From positions 1-64,000 of the forward strand of contig CAZJYI010000016.1 of assembly GCA_964550025.1 (NCBI GenBank): DNA of 64,000 nucleotides, written 5' to 3'. Positions 53,517 through 63,310 of this stretch are shown piece after piece; position 1 is the first letter of the stretch; every line of letters starts with the position of its first letter. This DNA is from CAZJYI01 sp964550025. Lineage in GTDB: Bacteria > Verrucomicrobiota > Kiritimatiellia > UBA8416 > CAYOBW01. The translations under genes were made by a program, and so were the position numbers. Below the pieces are notes generated by a model that saw only the letters and a program-made list of their open reading frames with translations, was not told the DNA's origin and made no database searches.

Positions 53517-53870
53517 ATGAAAGCACTCCGAACGAACGGGGTTGCTGTCGTCACGGCGGCAGTTGGGACCCTTCTCATGATTCTGACCATTGTGTGGCGC
53601 ATCAATCCAGTCGAAGGATCGGTCGTTCCAGGGTACCTCACGGGCAATCCTGCCGGTCTGGCCGTTGTCTGGATTCTCTTCGTGACATGCATGCCCGCCT
53701 GGATCACCGGCGTTCTACTGGCCCACGCCGTACCGATGGTGAATCCCTACAACAGATCCGGATGGATAGTTGCTTGTTGCCTGATGTGCATCGTCCAGTT
53801 CATGTTGTACCTTGGCCTCGGCTACGTTTGTTCACTGATCCTGCGGAAGATCAAACGGTGGTTCAGGTAA
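53517..53870 (+). CDS. Small integral membrane protein
   Basis: 117 residues from ATG 53517 (GGTGGAG is very close; a TTG at 53502 is an alternative start). Three hydrophobic segments: GVAVVTAAVGTLLMILTIVW, AGLAVVWILFVTCMPAWITGVLL and IVACCLMCIVQFMLYLGLGYV, then a basic tail KIKRWFR. No family recognised. It sits between two paralogous beta-lactamase-fold genes with short gaps (24 and 22 nt), so it is likely part of the same transcript. Confidence 0.7.
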   Translation: MKALRTNGVAVVTAAVGTLLMILTIVWRINPVEGSVVPGYLTGNPAGLAVVWILFVTCMPAWITGVLLAHAVPMVNPYNRSGWIVACCLMCIVQFMLYLGLGYVCSLILRKIKRWFR

Positions 53871-53892
53871 GCGGCGAGTGTGAAGGAGCAGA

Positions 53893-56310
53893 ATGATGAA
53901 GGAATGCGTAACACAAGTAATGGTCCTCGTTGTCGCGCTGTGGTGTACCGTCGGGCAGGCCGCACCGGATGGCGACTTTATTCGGAAATGGCTGATCTGC
54001 GGGCCTTTTCCGAACCCGCCGAACAAGCCCGCGGTGCCGGGCGAGGAGCACGTGTACGATCACACCCCGCCCTGCGTGGGGCTGGATACCGATTACCTGA
54101 CCGAACACGGTGGCGAGGCAGAGATCGTGCCCGTGGCAGGCATGGCGCATACGAAGCAAGACGGCACGAAGGTGGCGTGGTTCGAACATACTTCGCCCGT
54201 GAATAAAGTCGTCTTTCGCAAGGCCATCACGAAAACACCGAACGTGGTGGCGTACGCCTATGCCACCGTTGAAGTGGATGAGCCCGGACCGTACCTGCTG
54301 GCGCTTGGCAGTGACGAAGGCGTGCAGGTGTGGGTGAACGGCGAACAAGTGCACTACAAACTTCTCAAACGCAGGATCGTGGAGGATGACGACCTTGTCC
54401 CTGTGACGTTGAGAAGAGGCGCGAACCGAATTCTTGTGAAGGTCGAACAGGGCTGGGGCGGGTGGGGATTCATCCTCCGCGTTGTGCCTAGGGATGAAGT
54501 GTTTTCAACCGTCAAGACGGATGTCGATCGACTTCTTGCCACCGTATCGTTGCGAAAAAGGGGAACAGGCAAGCAGGAGAAGATTGTACTTCTCGCCAAA
54601 GACAAGAAGGTTGGAGAGGGTGCCATCGAGGACTCCACGGGCACCGGCATGGCAACCGGCACGATCGAGGTGCCGTTTCCTCCGCCGGGATTGGAACTGG
54701 GGAAGGTGGAAATCGTCGTAGACGGCAGGAGCGGCGGCTATGCGGAAGTGCCGTCACTCGCCAGGCTCAGGGCCGGGGCATTCAAATGGCAGACCCCGAG
54801 AGGCTATCCGGGGTGCGTTTTTGCAGGGGGAGATTTCCCGCGCCTGGATTTCGACAGACCGCTCTGGGTCGAGCGTCTCATAGGGCCGTATTCCATATCG
54901 GCCACGTACTACGATAGCGACTACAACGAGGTGGAATCGGCGGAGACGCCGGGACGATACGGCGCGGTGGTCGATATCAAGACAGCGGAAAGGACAAGCC
55001 GCCGGTTTGTAACGCTGTACCGGCAGCCCGAGAAAATCGAGTGGTGGCGCGCCAGACTCGAAGGCAACGTGATCCTGCCGGAAGAGTTGGGCGTGTCGGC
55101 GGACATCGCGGAGGACTACTCTGACGCCGTAAACGACTTCGTGAAGGACCAGCTTCGCGAAGGGATGTCGCGGCACTCCGGGGGAGCGGTTCTCTTGTCC
55201 GCCCTTCACGAGGCACAGGCCGACGGCGTTGAAGCCGGGTATTACAGCCGCCCCATCCTGAGGGATCGCGCCTGGTGGCTGCCGCTGAAACGGAAGCTGC
55301 ATGGGGTGGACAGGAAATGCGGCGCGTTCACGTGCCCCCGGAAGACGGACGGTCCGCCGGCGCGTGTTTTGCGCGAAGGCTCGTGGCGTGAAGCGGGAAT
55401 GAAGAGGGACTTTGCAGAGAAGCTGCATGGATATCTTGAGACGTGGGAAGCCGACACGGATGAGGCGTTCGCCGTCATCGTCGTTAGACACGGGGTGATC
55501 GCGTTCCACAAGGCCTATGGCATGCGTGACGGCCAACCCATGACCCTGGCGACAAAGAGCTGGATGGCCTCAGCCACCAAGATGATGTCCGGCACGCTGA
55601 TCATGATGCTCGTCGACCAGGGGTTGCTCAGCCTGGAAGATCGCGCCGACAAGTACCTGCCGCCTCTGCGGAACGTGACTCCGGAGTGGCCCGCAACCAT
55701 ACGCAATCTCTACAGGCACACGGCCGGAATGAGTGACCATTGGGGCAGCAGGCACAGCGACATGGAGTACCGCGTGGCGGACATGACGCCCTACTACGAG
55801 GTGAGAAAGCGGTATGAATACAGCGGCGCCGGCATGGATCTCTCCTGTAAGATACTGGAACTGATAAGTGGCGAGACACTACCGGAGTTCTTCAGGAATC
55901 ACCTTCTGGAGCCGTTGGGATGCAAACACACGAATGTCGATGACGCCGGCGGGGGCACGTCGAGCACGCCGCTGGACATGGCACGCATCTGCCAGATGCT
56001 CCTTCAGAAAGGGGCCTACGGCGATATGCGGTTCTTCTCCGAGGAGGTCTTCGAGCAAATGCTCCCGCAGCCCTTGGGTGACGTGTTGGATCCTCCGTCG
56101 GACGGCCACTACGGAATCGGCACCGCCTTCTCCCATGGTGCACTTGGAAAGGGAGCCTTCGGTCACCCGGCCGTGTCGGGCGCCATCGTGTGCATCGACC
56201 CGAAAAACGACCTGGTGCTCGTCATGACGCGTGACGCAATGGACAAGAACTGGAAGTACACCGAGGGCTTCCTCAAGACCATTGTCGATGGGCTCGGAGA
56301 ATCCCCATAG
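53893..56310 (+). CDS. Secreted serine beta-lactamase-fold protein (paralog 2)
   Basis: 805 residues with the same layout as the gene at 51036: signal peptide MMKECVTQVMVLVVALWCTVGQAA, the WLICGPFPNPPNKP module, then WMASATKMMSGTLIMMLVDQGLLSLEDRADKYLPPL with the SxxK Ser at ~560, YEYSGAGMDLSCKILELISG and GHPAVSGAIVCIDPKNDLV. The first ~130 codons and the GTGTGAAGGAGCAGAATG leader are nearly identical in nucleotide sequence to paralog 1, while the middle domains have diverged. The catalytic Ser/Lys pair is kept in both. Confidence 0.85.
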   Translation: MMKECVTQVMVLVVALWCTVGQAAPDGDFIRKWLICGPFPNPPNKPAVPGEEHVYDHTPPCVGLDTDYLTEHGGEAEIVPVAGMAHTKQDGTKVAWFEHTSPVNKVVFRKAITKTPNVVAYAYATVEVDEPGPYLLALGSDEGVQVWVNGEQVHYKLLKRRIVEDDDLVPVTLRRGANRILVKVEQGWGGWGFILRVVPRDEVFSTVKTDVDRLLATVSLRKRGTGKQEKIVLLAKDKKVGEGAIEDSTGTGMATGTIEVPFPPPGLELGKVEIVVDGRSGGYAEVPSLARLRAGAFKWQTPRGYPGCVFAGGDFPRLDFDRPLWVERLIGPYSISATYYDSDYNEVESAETPGRYGAVVDIKTAERTSRRFVTLYRQPEKIEWWRARLEGNVILPEELGVSADIAEDYSDAVNDFVKDQLREGMSRHSGGAVLLSALHEAQADGVEAGYYSRPILRDRAWWLPLKRKLHGVDRKCGAFTCPRKTDGPPARVLREGSWREAGMKRDFAEKLHGYLETWEADTDEAFAVIVVRHGVIAFHKAYGMRDGQPMTLATKSWMASATKMMSGTLIMMLVDQGLLSLEDRADKYLPPLRNVTPEWPATIRNLYRHTAGMSDHWGSRHSDMEYRVADMTPYYEVRKRYEYSGAGMDLSCKILELISGETLPEFFRNHLLEPLGCKHTNVDDAGGGTSSTPLDMARICQMLLQKGAYGDMRFFSEEVFEQMLPQPLGDVLDPPSDGHYGIGTAFSHGALGKGAFGHPAVSGAIVCIDPKNDLVLVMTRDAMDKNWKYTEGFLKTIVDGLGESP

Positions 56311-56717
56311 AAGAGGAACGCCGCCATGAGAAACAGACTCCCGAACCCGGTTTCTTTGCGCCGATCTATCCCGCCGTACCGGATGATATCGATCAGCTCA
56401 TTACGAGCAATGCGCCGCCTGCTTTTGTGGTCTACACGTACGATGACGGTGTTCCGAGATCGCGGGGCGTGAAGCTGTACGAGGCACTGAGCCGGGCCGG
56501 GGTTTCCGCCGAGCTGCACATCTATGCCAAAGGAGGGCACGGCTACGGGCTCGGCATCCACGGCGGAGCGGTGGCGACCTGGCCGGAGACATTCCATGAC
56601 CGGCTCGAAACCATAGGGGCGGCCCCGTCCGGCTCGGCCGTCTCTACGAACGCCCCACAGAAGCCCCCCGAGACGGAGTCTCCGGCCACGACAGACGATA
56701 TGCAGACAGAGAAGTGA
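56311..56717 (+). pseudogene. C-terminal remnant of an alpha/beta-hydrolase esterase
   Basis: From about 56320 a frame without its own start codon reads FFAPIYPAVPDDIDQLI, SNAPPAFVVYTYDDGVPRSRGVKLYEALSRAG and VSAELHIYAKGGHGYGLG, the acid/His end of BD-FAE or acetyl-xylan-type esterases. The N-terminal two thirds, including the nucleophile, are missing. A tail of ~35 residues rich in Pro/Thr follows. An ATG at 56427 could give a 96-residue product. It lies directly behind paralog 2. Confidence 0.7.
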
Positions 56718-57495
56718 CGGTCATGCCCAATGCGACAGAACTCCGCTCCGCACGCGATGCAGAGGAACGGGTCCGGCAGACCTGGCGGCTTTCGACGTGA
56801 CCCCGTGGAGTGGGCCGAGAACAGCGATTCGCTGCAGGCGGCAATGGTGAGGCTGAACGTCCTGGAGAAGTCGAAAGCCGGCGCTACGTTCGCCTCCATA
56901 CGCGGATCCGCGCTACGGGTCACCCGCAGAAGCTGGGCGCTGGCGCTAGCAGCAATCATTTTAGTCCTTGACGAACGTCGTCGCATGGTGCTAAACACGC
57001 AGCGTTATTTGCAGCGAACCGGTAGAAGGCCCCAGAAATGGGTGGGGCCATTGCCAAAGGTTCACTAAGTGTTTCGGGTGGTTCGCTGCTCCATAAATCC
57101 GGAAAGGAGGGGTTTGATGATTGTAGCAGACAGACATTTCGTTGCGTTGTCACGCCCCATCCGGTTCCGGCACTAGGCAGTAGCATCATATTGCCGCTGA
57201 CTATCAGGCCGTTCCTCCCGGAGCGGCCCTTTCCTTCCCCGGACCAGGCGATGGCCTGCCCTGAACCGTGCTCGCCTGCGAGCCCTGGTTCACGGGCGTG
57301 ACCCCGCATTCGTGGCCTCCCCCCTTTTTCCGCCACGGATCTGTCCTCTGCGATCACACATGGTGGCAGGAAGAGAGTGACAAGGAAGTGCTTCTGATCA
57401 AACGGAAGCCGCAAAACGGGAAAGGAAGTACCGATGATATCCGTCAACGACGATCGGGAACTGAGAGAATCAACGCATACTTTGAGGACAACACA
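56718..57495. other. Gene-poor region
   Basis: Frames on both strands here have no recognisable protein character. One hairpin is evident (GGCCCC...GGGGCC at about 57032-57053) without a T-tract. The last ~230 bases are upstream of rsgA. Confidence 0.4.
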
Positions 57496-58572
57496 ATGGG
57501 TCTATCAGAATTGGGATGGAACTCCTTCTTCGCCGAGGGGTTCGAGCAATACGAAGATGACGGGCTGATTCCCGCGAGGATCGGCAGGGAGGACAGGCAG
57601 ATGTATCTGCTGCTGTCTGAAACAGGTGAGCTAGCGGGACGTGTCTCCGGCCGCTTTGCCCACGGCGCGGGTTCAAAAGGCGATTTTCCGGCCGTCGGCG
57701 ACTGGGTTGCCGCATGCAAGCTACCCGACGAACAGAAAGCCACGATACACGCCGTGCTGCCAAGAAAGGGCTGTTTCTCCCGCCAGTCGCCGGGTGGGCG
57801 CACGGAGGAACAAGTCGTCGCGGCCAACGTTGACACCGTGTTCATTGTCAGCGGACTGGACGGCGGCAGAGCATTCAACGTCCGACGGATCGAGCGATAC
57901 CTTGCGCTGGCCTGGGAGAGCGGGGCAAGTCCCGTCCTCGTGCTCAACAAGGTTGACGTGTGCGACGATGTCGAGGCCCGCATCAGGGAAGCCGAGGCCG
58001 TTGCCTTTGGCATCCCGGTCTATCCGGTCAGTGCAACGCAACAGACTGGGATAGACCGCCTGCGCAACCATCTCCGGAACGGAATGACCGGGGCGCTACT
58101 GGGTTCATCCGGTGTCGGGAAATCCGCGCTGGTCAATGTGCTTCTGGGATCGGATCGACAGGCCACGGGCGCTGTACGCGAGGATGATCTGAGGGGACGG
58201 CACACCACGGTGCACAGGGAACTGTTCCGCGTGCCCGGCGGCGGTGTGATCATCGACACGCCCGGTATGCGAGAACTGCGCATGTGGGGCGACGAGAGCT
58301 CCGTAAGCGACACCTTCGGTGACATCGAGGAACTGGCTACACGCTGTCGCTTCCGGGACTGCCGGCACATGCGGGAACCCGGCTGTGCCATTCACCAGGC
58401 AATCGAGCAAGGAGCTCTCGATGCCGGACGATATGAAAGCTACCTCAGGCTCCAACGCGAGATGGCGCACCTGGCGCGGCGCCAGGACAACAAGGCTCGC
58501 CTGGCTGAGAAAGCGCGGGCAAAGAAACTGAGTCAATTGCAGCGGCAATACTCGAAGGAGATCAGGCCGTGA
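57496..58572 (+). CDS. rsgA: Ribosome small-subunit-dependent GTPase A
   Basis: ATG 57496 (TTGAGGACA upstream) gives 358 residues, the normal length; an upstream extension of 76 codons is not protein-like. An OB-like N-terminus (VSGRFAHGAGSKGDFPAVGDWVAA) precedes the circularly permuted GTPase: NKVD (G4, ~151), VSATQQTGIDRL (G5-like), GSSGVGKSALVNVL (G1, ~203), GRHTTVHRELF (G2), DTPGMREL (G3). A C-terminal zinc site follows (CRFRDCRHMREPGCAIHQA). RsgA assists late 30S maturation and is released from the ribosome upon GTP hydrolysis. The C-terminus is basic. Confidence 0.96.
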   Translation: MGLSELGWNSFFAEGFEQYEDDGLIPARIGREDRQMYLLLSETGELAGRVSGRFAHGAGSKGDFPAVGDWVAACKLPDEQKATIHAVLPRKGCFSRQSPGGRTEEQVVAANVDTVFIVSGLDGGRAFNVRRIERYLALAWESGASPVLVLNKVDVCDDVEARIREAEAVAFGIPVYPVSATQQTGIDRLRNHLRNGMTGALLGSSGVGKSALVNVLLGSDRQATGAVREDDLRGRHTTVHRELFRVPGGGVIIDTPGMRELRMWGDESSVSDTFGDIEELATRCRFRDCRHMREPGCAIHQAIEQGALDAGRYESYLRLQREMAHLARRQDNKARLAEKARAKKLSQLQRQYSKEIRP

Positions 58573-59173
58573 GATCCCTACCCCTTCCCTTCACCCATAG
58601 ATCGCGCCTGGACAGGGGCAGAGAATCCCCGGCGCTTGCCGCCGGGAAGCTTCAGGGTCGTATGCTACACGCCCCACTTCTCCGCTATGGCCTCGAGCCC
58701 GATCGGAGCGGGGCGCAGGGCGAGACCCTCTCTCCCCTCGCTCTATTCGGGCTCCGGAAGAGGGGAGGCGCCTGCTGCGTGGGCAGCCCTACCCCCCCCC
58801 CACCCCAATCGTGCCGGGACGGGGACCAGGTAGGAACATCCACGTTGTGGAGTTGCGAATCGGAGCGGGCTCGCGGTTGAGCCCGCGGAACAACAACCCC
58901 AACAAGAAGGGAGGGCAGTGCTATGAAAAGAACAACGCTGAACGGGGGAACGGACGCTTCGTAGCGTCGGTTTCCCCACCCTTCAGCCGGCGGCAGGCCG
59001 GGCCCTGTGCCGCTGCCGCCGGCTGATCTTGACCGTGAAGCGATAGAAGAACGCCACGACCTTGTCCAAACAGCTTCACCGCCCCACGGGAAGGGCAGAC
59101 ACCAATGACAATCCGCTTTCCGCCCCGGCCGATAGCGCGTATGTTGCGCATGGTGGACGGGCGAGGAGATGAC
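58573..59173. other. Gene-poor region with short palindromes
   Basis: No supportable gene. A perfect 8-bp hairpin GCGGGCTC-GCGGTT-GAGCCCGC lies at 58865-58886 and a ten-base poly-C tract near 58791-58800. A frame around 58811-59026 has no protein-like features. Confidence 0.4.
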
Positions 59174-59887
59174 ATGAAGAAGCCACAGATCATAGCGATG
59201 GGCGGAGGCGGGTTTTCCATGGAGCAGGACAATCCGCTTCTGGACGAGTATTTCGTGGAACAGTGTGGTGAAGACCGACCCAGGGTGTGTTTTGTCCCCA
59301 CGGCCGCCGGCGACGCCGACGGCTACATCGTGAAGTTCTATGCCGCTTTCAACAAGCTGCCATGTACACCCACGCACCTCTCGCTCTTTCGCCCGCCCGA
59401 GAACCTCGAGGGGTTCATCCTCTCACAGGACGCTCTCTACGTCGGCGGTGGAAACACGAGGAACATGCTTGTCCTGTGGAAGGAGTGGGGGCTGGACCGC
59501 ATCCTGCGCAAGGCATGGCAGGCCGGCATTGTCCTTGGAGGCATCAGTGCCGGCTCCATCTGCTGGTTTGAGCAGGGCCTGTCGGACTCCATTCCAGGTA
59601 CGCTATCCGTACTCCCGTGTCTCGGGTTCCTCCGGGGAAGCAATGCGGTCCACTATCACAGCGATCCACTCGAGCGTACGACATACCTCCGCATGGTCGC
59701 CGCGGGAGACCTCTTGCCGGGACTCGCCGTTGACGACGGCGTAGCCCTGCATTTCGAGGGCGAGCAACTCGTGCGCGCCGTCAGTTCGCGAAGCGCTTCC
59801 GCCGCCTACCGGGTCGATCGGGTTGCCGACGAAGCTGTCGAAGAGAAGCTCGCCACGCAATTCCTGGGGAAAGAGGAGACGACATGA
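59174..59887 (+). CDS. Peptidase S51 family (dipeptidase E-like)
   Basis: ATG 59174 (GAGGAGATGAC upstream) gives 237 residues: QIIAMGGGGFSME, RPRVCFVPTAAGDADGYIVKFYAAF, DALYVGGGNTRNMLVLWKEWGLD, VLGGISAGSICWFEQGLSDS with the nucleophile Ser at ~123, LGFLRGSNAVHYHSDPLERTTYLRMV with the catalytic His, and AVDDGVALHFEG. This is the S51 fold (peptidase E/cyanophycinase), a class I glutamine-amidotransferase-like serine enzyme that cleaves Asp-X dipeptides or related bonds in the cytoplasm. Exact substrate uncertain. Confidence 0.92.
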   Translation: MKKPQIIAMGGGGFSMEQDNPLLDEYFVEQCGEDRPRVCFVPTAAGDADGYIVKFYAAFNKLPCTPTHLSLFRPPENLEGFILSQDALYVGGGNTRNMLVLWKEWGLDRILRKAWQAGIVLGGISAGSICWFEQGLSDSIPGTLSVLPCLGFLRGSNAVHYHSDPLERTTYLRMVAAGDLLPGLAVDDGVALHFEGEQLVRAVSSRSASAAYRVDRVADEAVEEKLATQFLGKEETT

Positions 59888-60132
59888 CCCGGCCGATCAA
59901 CATCGCCGGAATCGATCCTGCGAAACGGGGCGTTGCGAGCGGCGGAACGCGCCCGTGGCACACTGCGGCGGGTCCAGGATTGCATGGGGTTTGTCCCGAG
60001 GTGCGGACCCGCATGAACGACGAAGCTAAGACGTGGGATCCAGACCGTCGGTCTGTGCCTCGCCCAGCTTCTTGTCACGTTCCAGCATCGCCTCTTGGTA
60101 GCTCTCGCAGACTCCTGCAAGAGCCTCCTTGA
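59884..60132 (+). CDS. Doubtful small ORF overlapping S51 gene stop
   Basis: The frame begins ATGA, overlapping the peptidase stop as in a coupled operon, and opens MTRPINIAGIDPAKRG, which looks protein-like; after ~45 residues it becomes low-quality sequence that overlaps the convergent hypothetical gene. It may be the start of a gene broken by recombination. Low confidence. Confidence 0.2.
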   Translation: MTRPINIAGIDPAKRGVASGGTRPWHTAAGPGLHGVCPEVRTRMNDEAKTWDPDRRSVPRPASCHVPASPLGSSRRLLQEPP

Positions 60133-60451
60133 GACTGTAGATGCAGGTCTTCTCGTCCAGGTCGAGCCACTCCTGTAGCGGGATAAGATCCCCCGTAGTG
60201 CGGTCGCGGATCAGGAACACCTCCTCTGTGTTCGGATCGACCAGGAAGATCTGCCAGATATTGATTGGGTCGCCTGGGGTGGCGAGGGCCAGCATGTACG
60301 TAGTGTATTCCGAGGCGCCTGGAGGCCACATGGTCGTGGCCCAGAAGGCCTCGGACCGGTAGTTGTCTCCCGCCCGTTTCCGGGCGGGGATACTCAACGA
60401 GTACGGTCGTTTCTCTGTTTGACTCCTGATTTCGGTGAGCGCGTCGCGCAT
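60026..60451 (-). CDS. Hypothetical protein
   Basis: 141 residues with normal amino-acid composition (INIWQIFLVDPNTEEVFLIRDRTTGDLIPLQEWLDLDEKT, then a C-terminal helix SLKEALAGVCESYQEAMLERDKKLGEA). It resembles a small soluble alpha/beta protein; no family is recognised. It has no signal peptide. The sequence upstream of its start (60452-60511) contains the dispersed 30-bp repeat found also at 14.4 kb, which may have separated it from its promoter. Confidence 0.55.
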   Translation of the reverse strand: MRDALTEIRSQTEKRPYSLSIPARKRAGDNYRSEAFWATTMWPPGASEYTTYMLALATPGDPINIWQIFLVDPNTEEVFLIRDRTTGDLIPLQEWLDLDEKTCIYSLKEALAGVCESYQEAMLERDKKLGEAQTDGLDPTS

Positions 60452-60480
60452 GTCGCGAACAGCATCAACAGGATAGCCTT

Positions 60481-60510
60481 TCCCATCCCGTAGATCCTGT
60501 GAATCCCGTC
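60481..60510 (-). repeat. Dispersed 30-bp repeat, second copy
   Basis: Inverted relative to 14425-14454, with about 27 of 30 positions identical (GACGGGATTCACAGGATCTA...). Confidence 0.7.
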
Positions 60511-60618
60511 AAGAAAACAAGAGAATGGCGGGTCGTAGTATGGATTGGAGGGATGGGCACCATTGCCCGGCTTGTGTCGAACTGGCCGGGTGGGTCCACA
60601 GCATGCGGGAAACCGAAG

Positions 60619-61862
60619 CTACCTGCGTGTCTCGATCACGCGATAGAACAGGGGGCGACCAGGCACGCGTGGTACACAAACAGGACAACTGGTATTGTCC
60701 CCCTCAAGTATGTCGCCAACGTTCGTCCACGCTGGCGACATGAGGTTCGTCGTCCCCTGGAGTTGGAATGCACCCGCGCCGGTCATCCTCCACGTGATAT
60801 TGGTCACTGACCCCATTTCCAGTATTGGCTTGGGGGGCGCGAACGCCCCGCGCGAATCCATGCGGAAATAATCAATGGAAACGGAAGTCGGAACTTTGAA
60901 GAACATGGTATCGACGGTCGGCGGCCAAGTTCCAAATGGTGAATCCCAACTCATGTGCAGCCAGCCATTCGAGAGGGTCTCTGCACACGGCTGGCAGGTG
61001 CCGTGTGCGAAACTGGGATCGTTGATCACCGGCCATCTCGTGCACTCGCAAAGCCAGTTGAAGTCAAGCGAGTTCTTGCTCGCAAGATCCACGTTCTCCT
61101 GGGGAAGAATGAAGCCGGTCTGGTTCCAGTATAGGGCATCGGCAATCTCGCCAGTGAGACTCCTCGCAGACGCGGCACTCCAGACTCCGGCCGAACTGTT
61201 CTTGGCCAACCCGCCGCGACTTCCCTCACCGTTCTGCATTCCGATGCCTAGAGTGTCGTCTCCACTCCAGTTGTCGCCCTTGTTTGACCCGAGCACGGTT
61301 GCCCCGTCCACATTGTCCCCCCCGTCCACAGCAACTCTGAGCAGACCTCCCAATTCGCTCGCCGATGGATAGCCGCCAAGGCCACCGATCTTTGGGTAGC
61401 CGCCGAGAGGGTTGTAGACAGCCGCAATCGTGTACTCCCTTTCCGCCGTCAAACGCCCGTAGCTATGGTTGATGGCTGCGTTGTTGGTGGCAGAACCGGA
61501 GTCATTCAGCCTCGTGTCGTCGAAGGGGCCGGGCCACTGGTCGTTGCTGCTTGCACGCTTGGTCACGAAGACGGGCACGCCTTCGACAAGATACAGGCCC
61601 GTCCCGTTCCAGGTTCCCCCGATCTCCATCAGAAGGACAGTGCCGGTCAGGTCGGCGGCAGCCGGCGTAAAGGTGATGTTGAACGTCAAACCAAGGGAGT
61701 GGTCCGGGTTGGGGACGGATCCGCTCACCTTGCCCCCCGGTAGGCGGCATAGGCGGGATCCAGATTGACAATGATCTTCCCCCGCACCGTCGTGGCACTA
61801 TTGAGAACGAACAAGACGGAAAGGGTAGCGAATACGCTCCCGAGGCTCCTCCGACTACCCAC
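60619..61862 (-). pseudogene. Secreted lectin-like (LamG/ConA-type) protein, frameshifted at a G6 run
   Basis: A GTG at 61862 (GCGAGGT upstream) begins a signal peptide (SLGSVFATLSVLFVLNSATTVRG) and KIIVNLDPAYAAYRG, then reaches a stop. The continuation lies one frame over from GKVSGSVPNPDHSLGLTFNITF. The switch is at six G residues (61733-61738, minus strand); seven would restore one frame of about 413 codons. The body is beta-rich with GYPKIGGLGGYPSASELGGLLRVAVDGG, as in concanavalin-like domains, and ends with FQLQGTTNLMSPAWTNVG...LFYRVIE, the PVC-type C-terminal tail. This is either a real lesion, phase variation, or a base-call error. Confidence 0.65.
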
Positions 61863-62231
61863 TGCGCGACCTCGCTTTCGGCACTACGGAAACCAGCAGA
61901 TTACGGAAGGTAAGTGGCAGATGCCGCCGTCTCTGCCTTGGGCACCCCCCCCGCATCGGGGAATCCGACTCACGCTCCCGAACTCGCAAGTGTCCCCGTC
62001 TTCACGACCACACCGTTCCCTCGGTGCACCGCGTCTCGTCCCGAAACTTACTTGGCCGCATCGTCGAGTGCAAGGAGATTGCAGAAGAGGGTACGCGTGC
62101 TTGAGGCGTGATGGTCCACGCAACCACAGGCCCTCCGTCCGCGCCGAAAACGGGATCAGCCTCAGGTGCGCCGCGCTGCCGGCCGGCCGTTTGCGTTGAA
62201 CCGCGCTTCTACTTCGGCAGAGGCGCAGAGC
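61863..62231. other. Gene-poor spacer
   Basis: Nothing recognisable on either strand apart from the upstream region of the frameshifted gene. Frames present lack protein character. Confidence 0.4.
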
Positions 62232-63143
62232 TCACCGCTCCTGCAACTGATCCGCGAACTTCGCGATCATGTCCCGCATACACAGCTTGTCCAGCCAGTC
62301 CGGCGGGATGCCGCTTTCGCCGTAGAACGCGCCGGCGATCTGGCCGCAGACGGCCGCCGTGGTATCAGCGTCGTCACCCAGGTTGACGGCCTTGAGGATG
62401 GCATCGCGAAAGGTGTCCGTTTCGAGGAAACACCACAACGCAGCTTCCAGGCTTTGCACCACGTAGCCGCTGCCGCGGATCTGGCCCGCGGTCTTGTCCC
62501 TGTACTCACCGGCGGCAATAGCCCGGATCTTGGACGAAAGCCCCGCCATCAACCGGATGTTGTCGGGACCGAACAGGATCTCATCCTTGGGCTTGCCCGC
62601 CAACGCCTTGACCAGCATGTACGCGTAGAGGCAGCAGGCATCCACGCACTCGGGCCCGCCGTGCGTCGTGCGTGAACTGTCGGCGGCACGCAGAACCGCT
62701 TGCTCGGCGTCCGGGTAGTAGCACATCGGGATTGGTGCCAGGCGCATGATGGAGCCGTTGCTGGCACCGTAGGGATCGGAGAGCCCGGAAAACGGTTCCC
62801 CCGTTCGCTCGAAACAGTGCAACGCCGAAGATGTCGTGCCGCCAATATCAAAGCAGCGGCCCGTACTACTGAGATACCCCTCACGATACCAACGTACGTA
62901 GCGCTCCATCTGGTCACGGGCATCGAAGCCCTGCTTCTCGATCAGGCTCTCTGCCAGGCACAGGGCCAACGACGTGTCATCCGTCCACTGCCCCGGTTCC
63001 AGCCGGAACGGTCCACCGCCAAGCATATCAGTGAGGGGCGGGAAGCTGCCCCGAGGACGGAACTCAACAGTGGTCCCCACGGCATCGCCCACGGCCAAAC
63101 CGAGCAGGCAGCCGCGGAATCGGTCATTTGATGACGTAGCCAT
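62232..63143 (-). CDS. ADP-ribosylglycohydrolase family protein
   Basis: ATG 63143 gives 303 residues: DRFRGCLLGLAVGDAVGTTVEF, PGQWTDDTSLALCLAESL (metal-binding TDDT), GASNGSIMRLAPIPMCYYPD, TTHGGPECVDACCLYAYML, AVNLGDDADTTAAVCGQIAGAFYG (second metal site GDDADT). These are the DraG/ARH motifs for two divalent metals. The family removes ADP-ribose from proteins or small molecules in the cytoplasm. TATACT, six bases, then ATG suggests a leaderless transcript. An upstream in-frame extension to 63185 would start before that box and is rejected. Confidence 0.93.
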   Translation of the reverse strand: MATSSNDRFRGCLLGLAVGDAVGTTVEFRPRGSFPPLTDMLGGGPFRLEPGQWTDDTSLALCLAESLIEKQGFDARDQMERYVRWYREGYLSSTGRCFDIGGTTSSALHCFERTGEPFSGLSDPYGASNGSIMRLAPIPMCYYPDAEQAVLRAADSSRTTHGGPECVDACCLYAYMLVKALAGKPKDEILFGPDNIRLMAGLSSKIRAIAAGEYRDKTAGQIRGSGYVVQSLEAALWCFLETDTFRDAILKAVNLGDDADTTAAVCGQIAGAFYGESGIPPDWLDKLCMRDMIAKFADQLQER

Positions 63144-63178
63144 GCGCGCAGTATAGCACGATACCCTCGGCTTTCCAC
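63144..63178 (-). promoter_or_regulatory. Promoter for a probable leaderless transcript
   Basis: On the minus strand TATACT (63155-63150) is followed by GCGCGC-like six bases and ATG 63143; a weak GTGGAA lies 17 bp upstream. There is no Shine-Dalgarno sequence. The arrangement is the same as at 31214 and 46852. Confidence 0.5.
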
Positions 63179-63310
63179 AAATCAAGGATCGAGGAAAAGG
63201 AGCTGGCCCATATTGCTTCTACTTCGAGAGCTTCGTACAGTGACGGCATGAACCAAGACACCGTACGGCACTACGATCGCGAACAGTCGACAAAAGGGGG
63301 AACAAGCACT

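Noticed and set aside
51036..56310. Antibiotic-resistance beta-lactamases
   Set aside because: SxxK is present but the proteins are over 800 residues with PA14-like modules and altered third motifs; a surface esterase or peptidase role is more likely.
56543..57447. Minus-strand frames in 56.5-57.4 kb
   Set aside because: No start signals, no domains, and composition unlike real proteins of the window.
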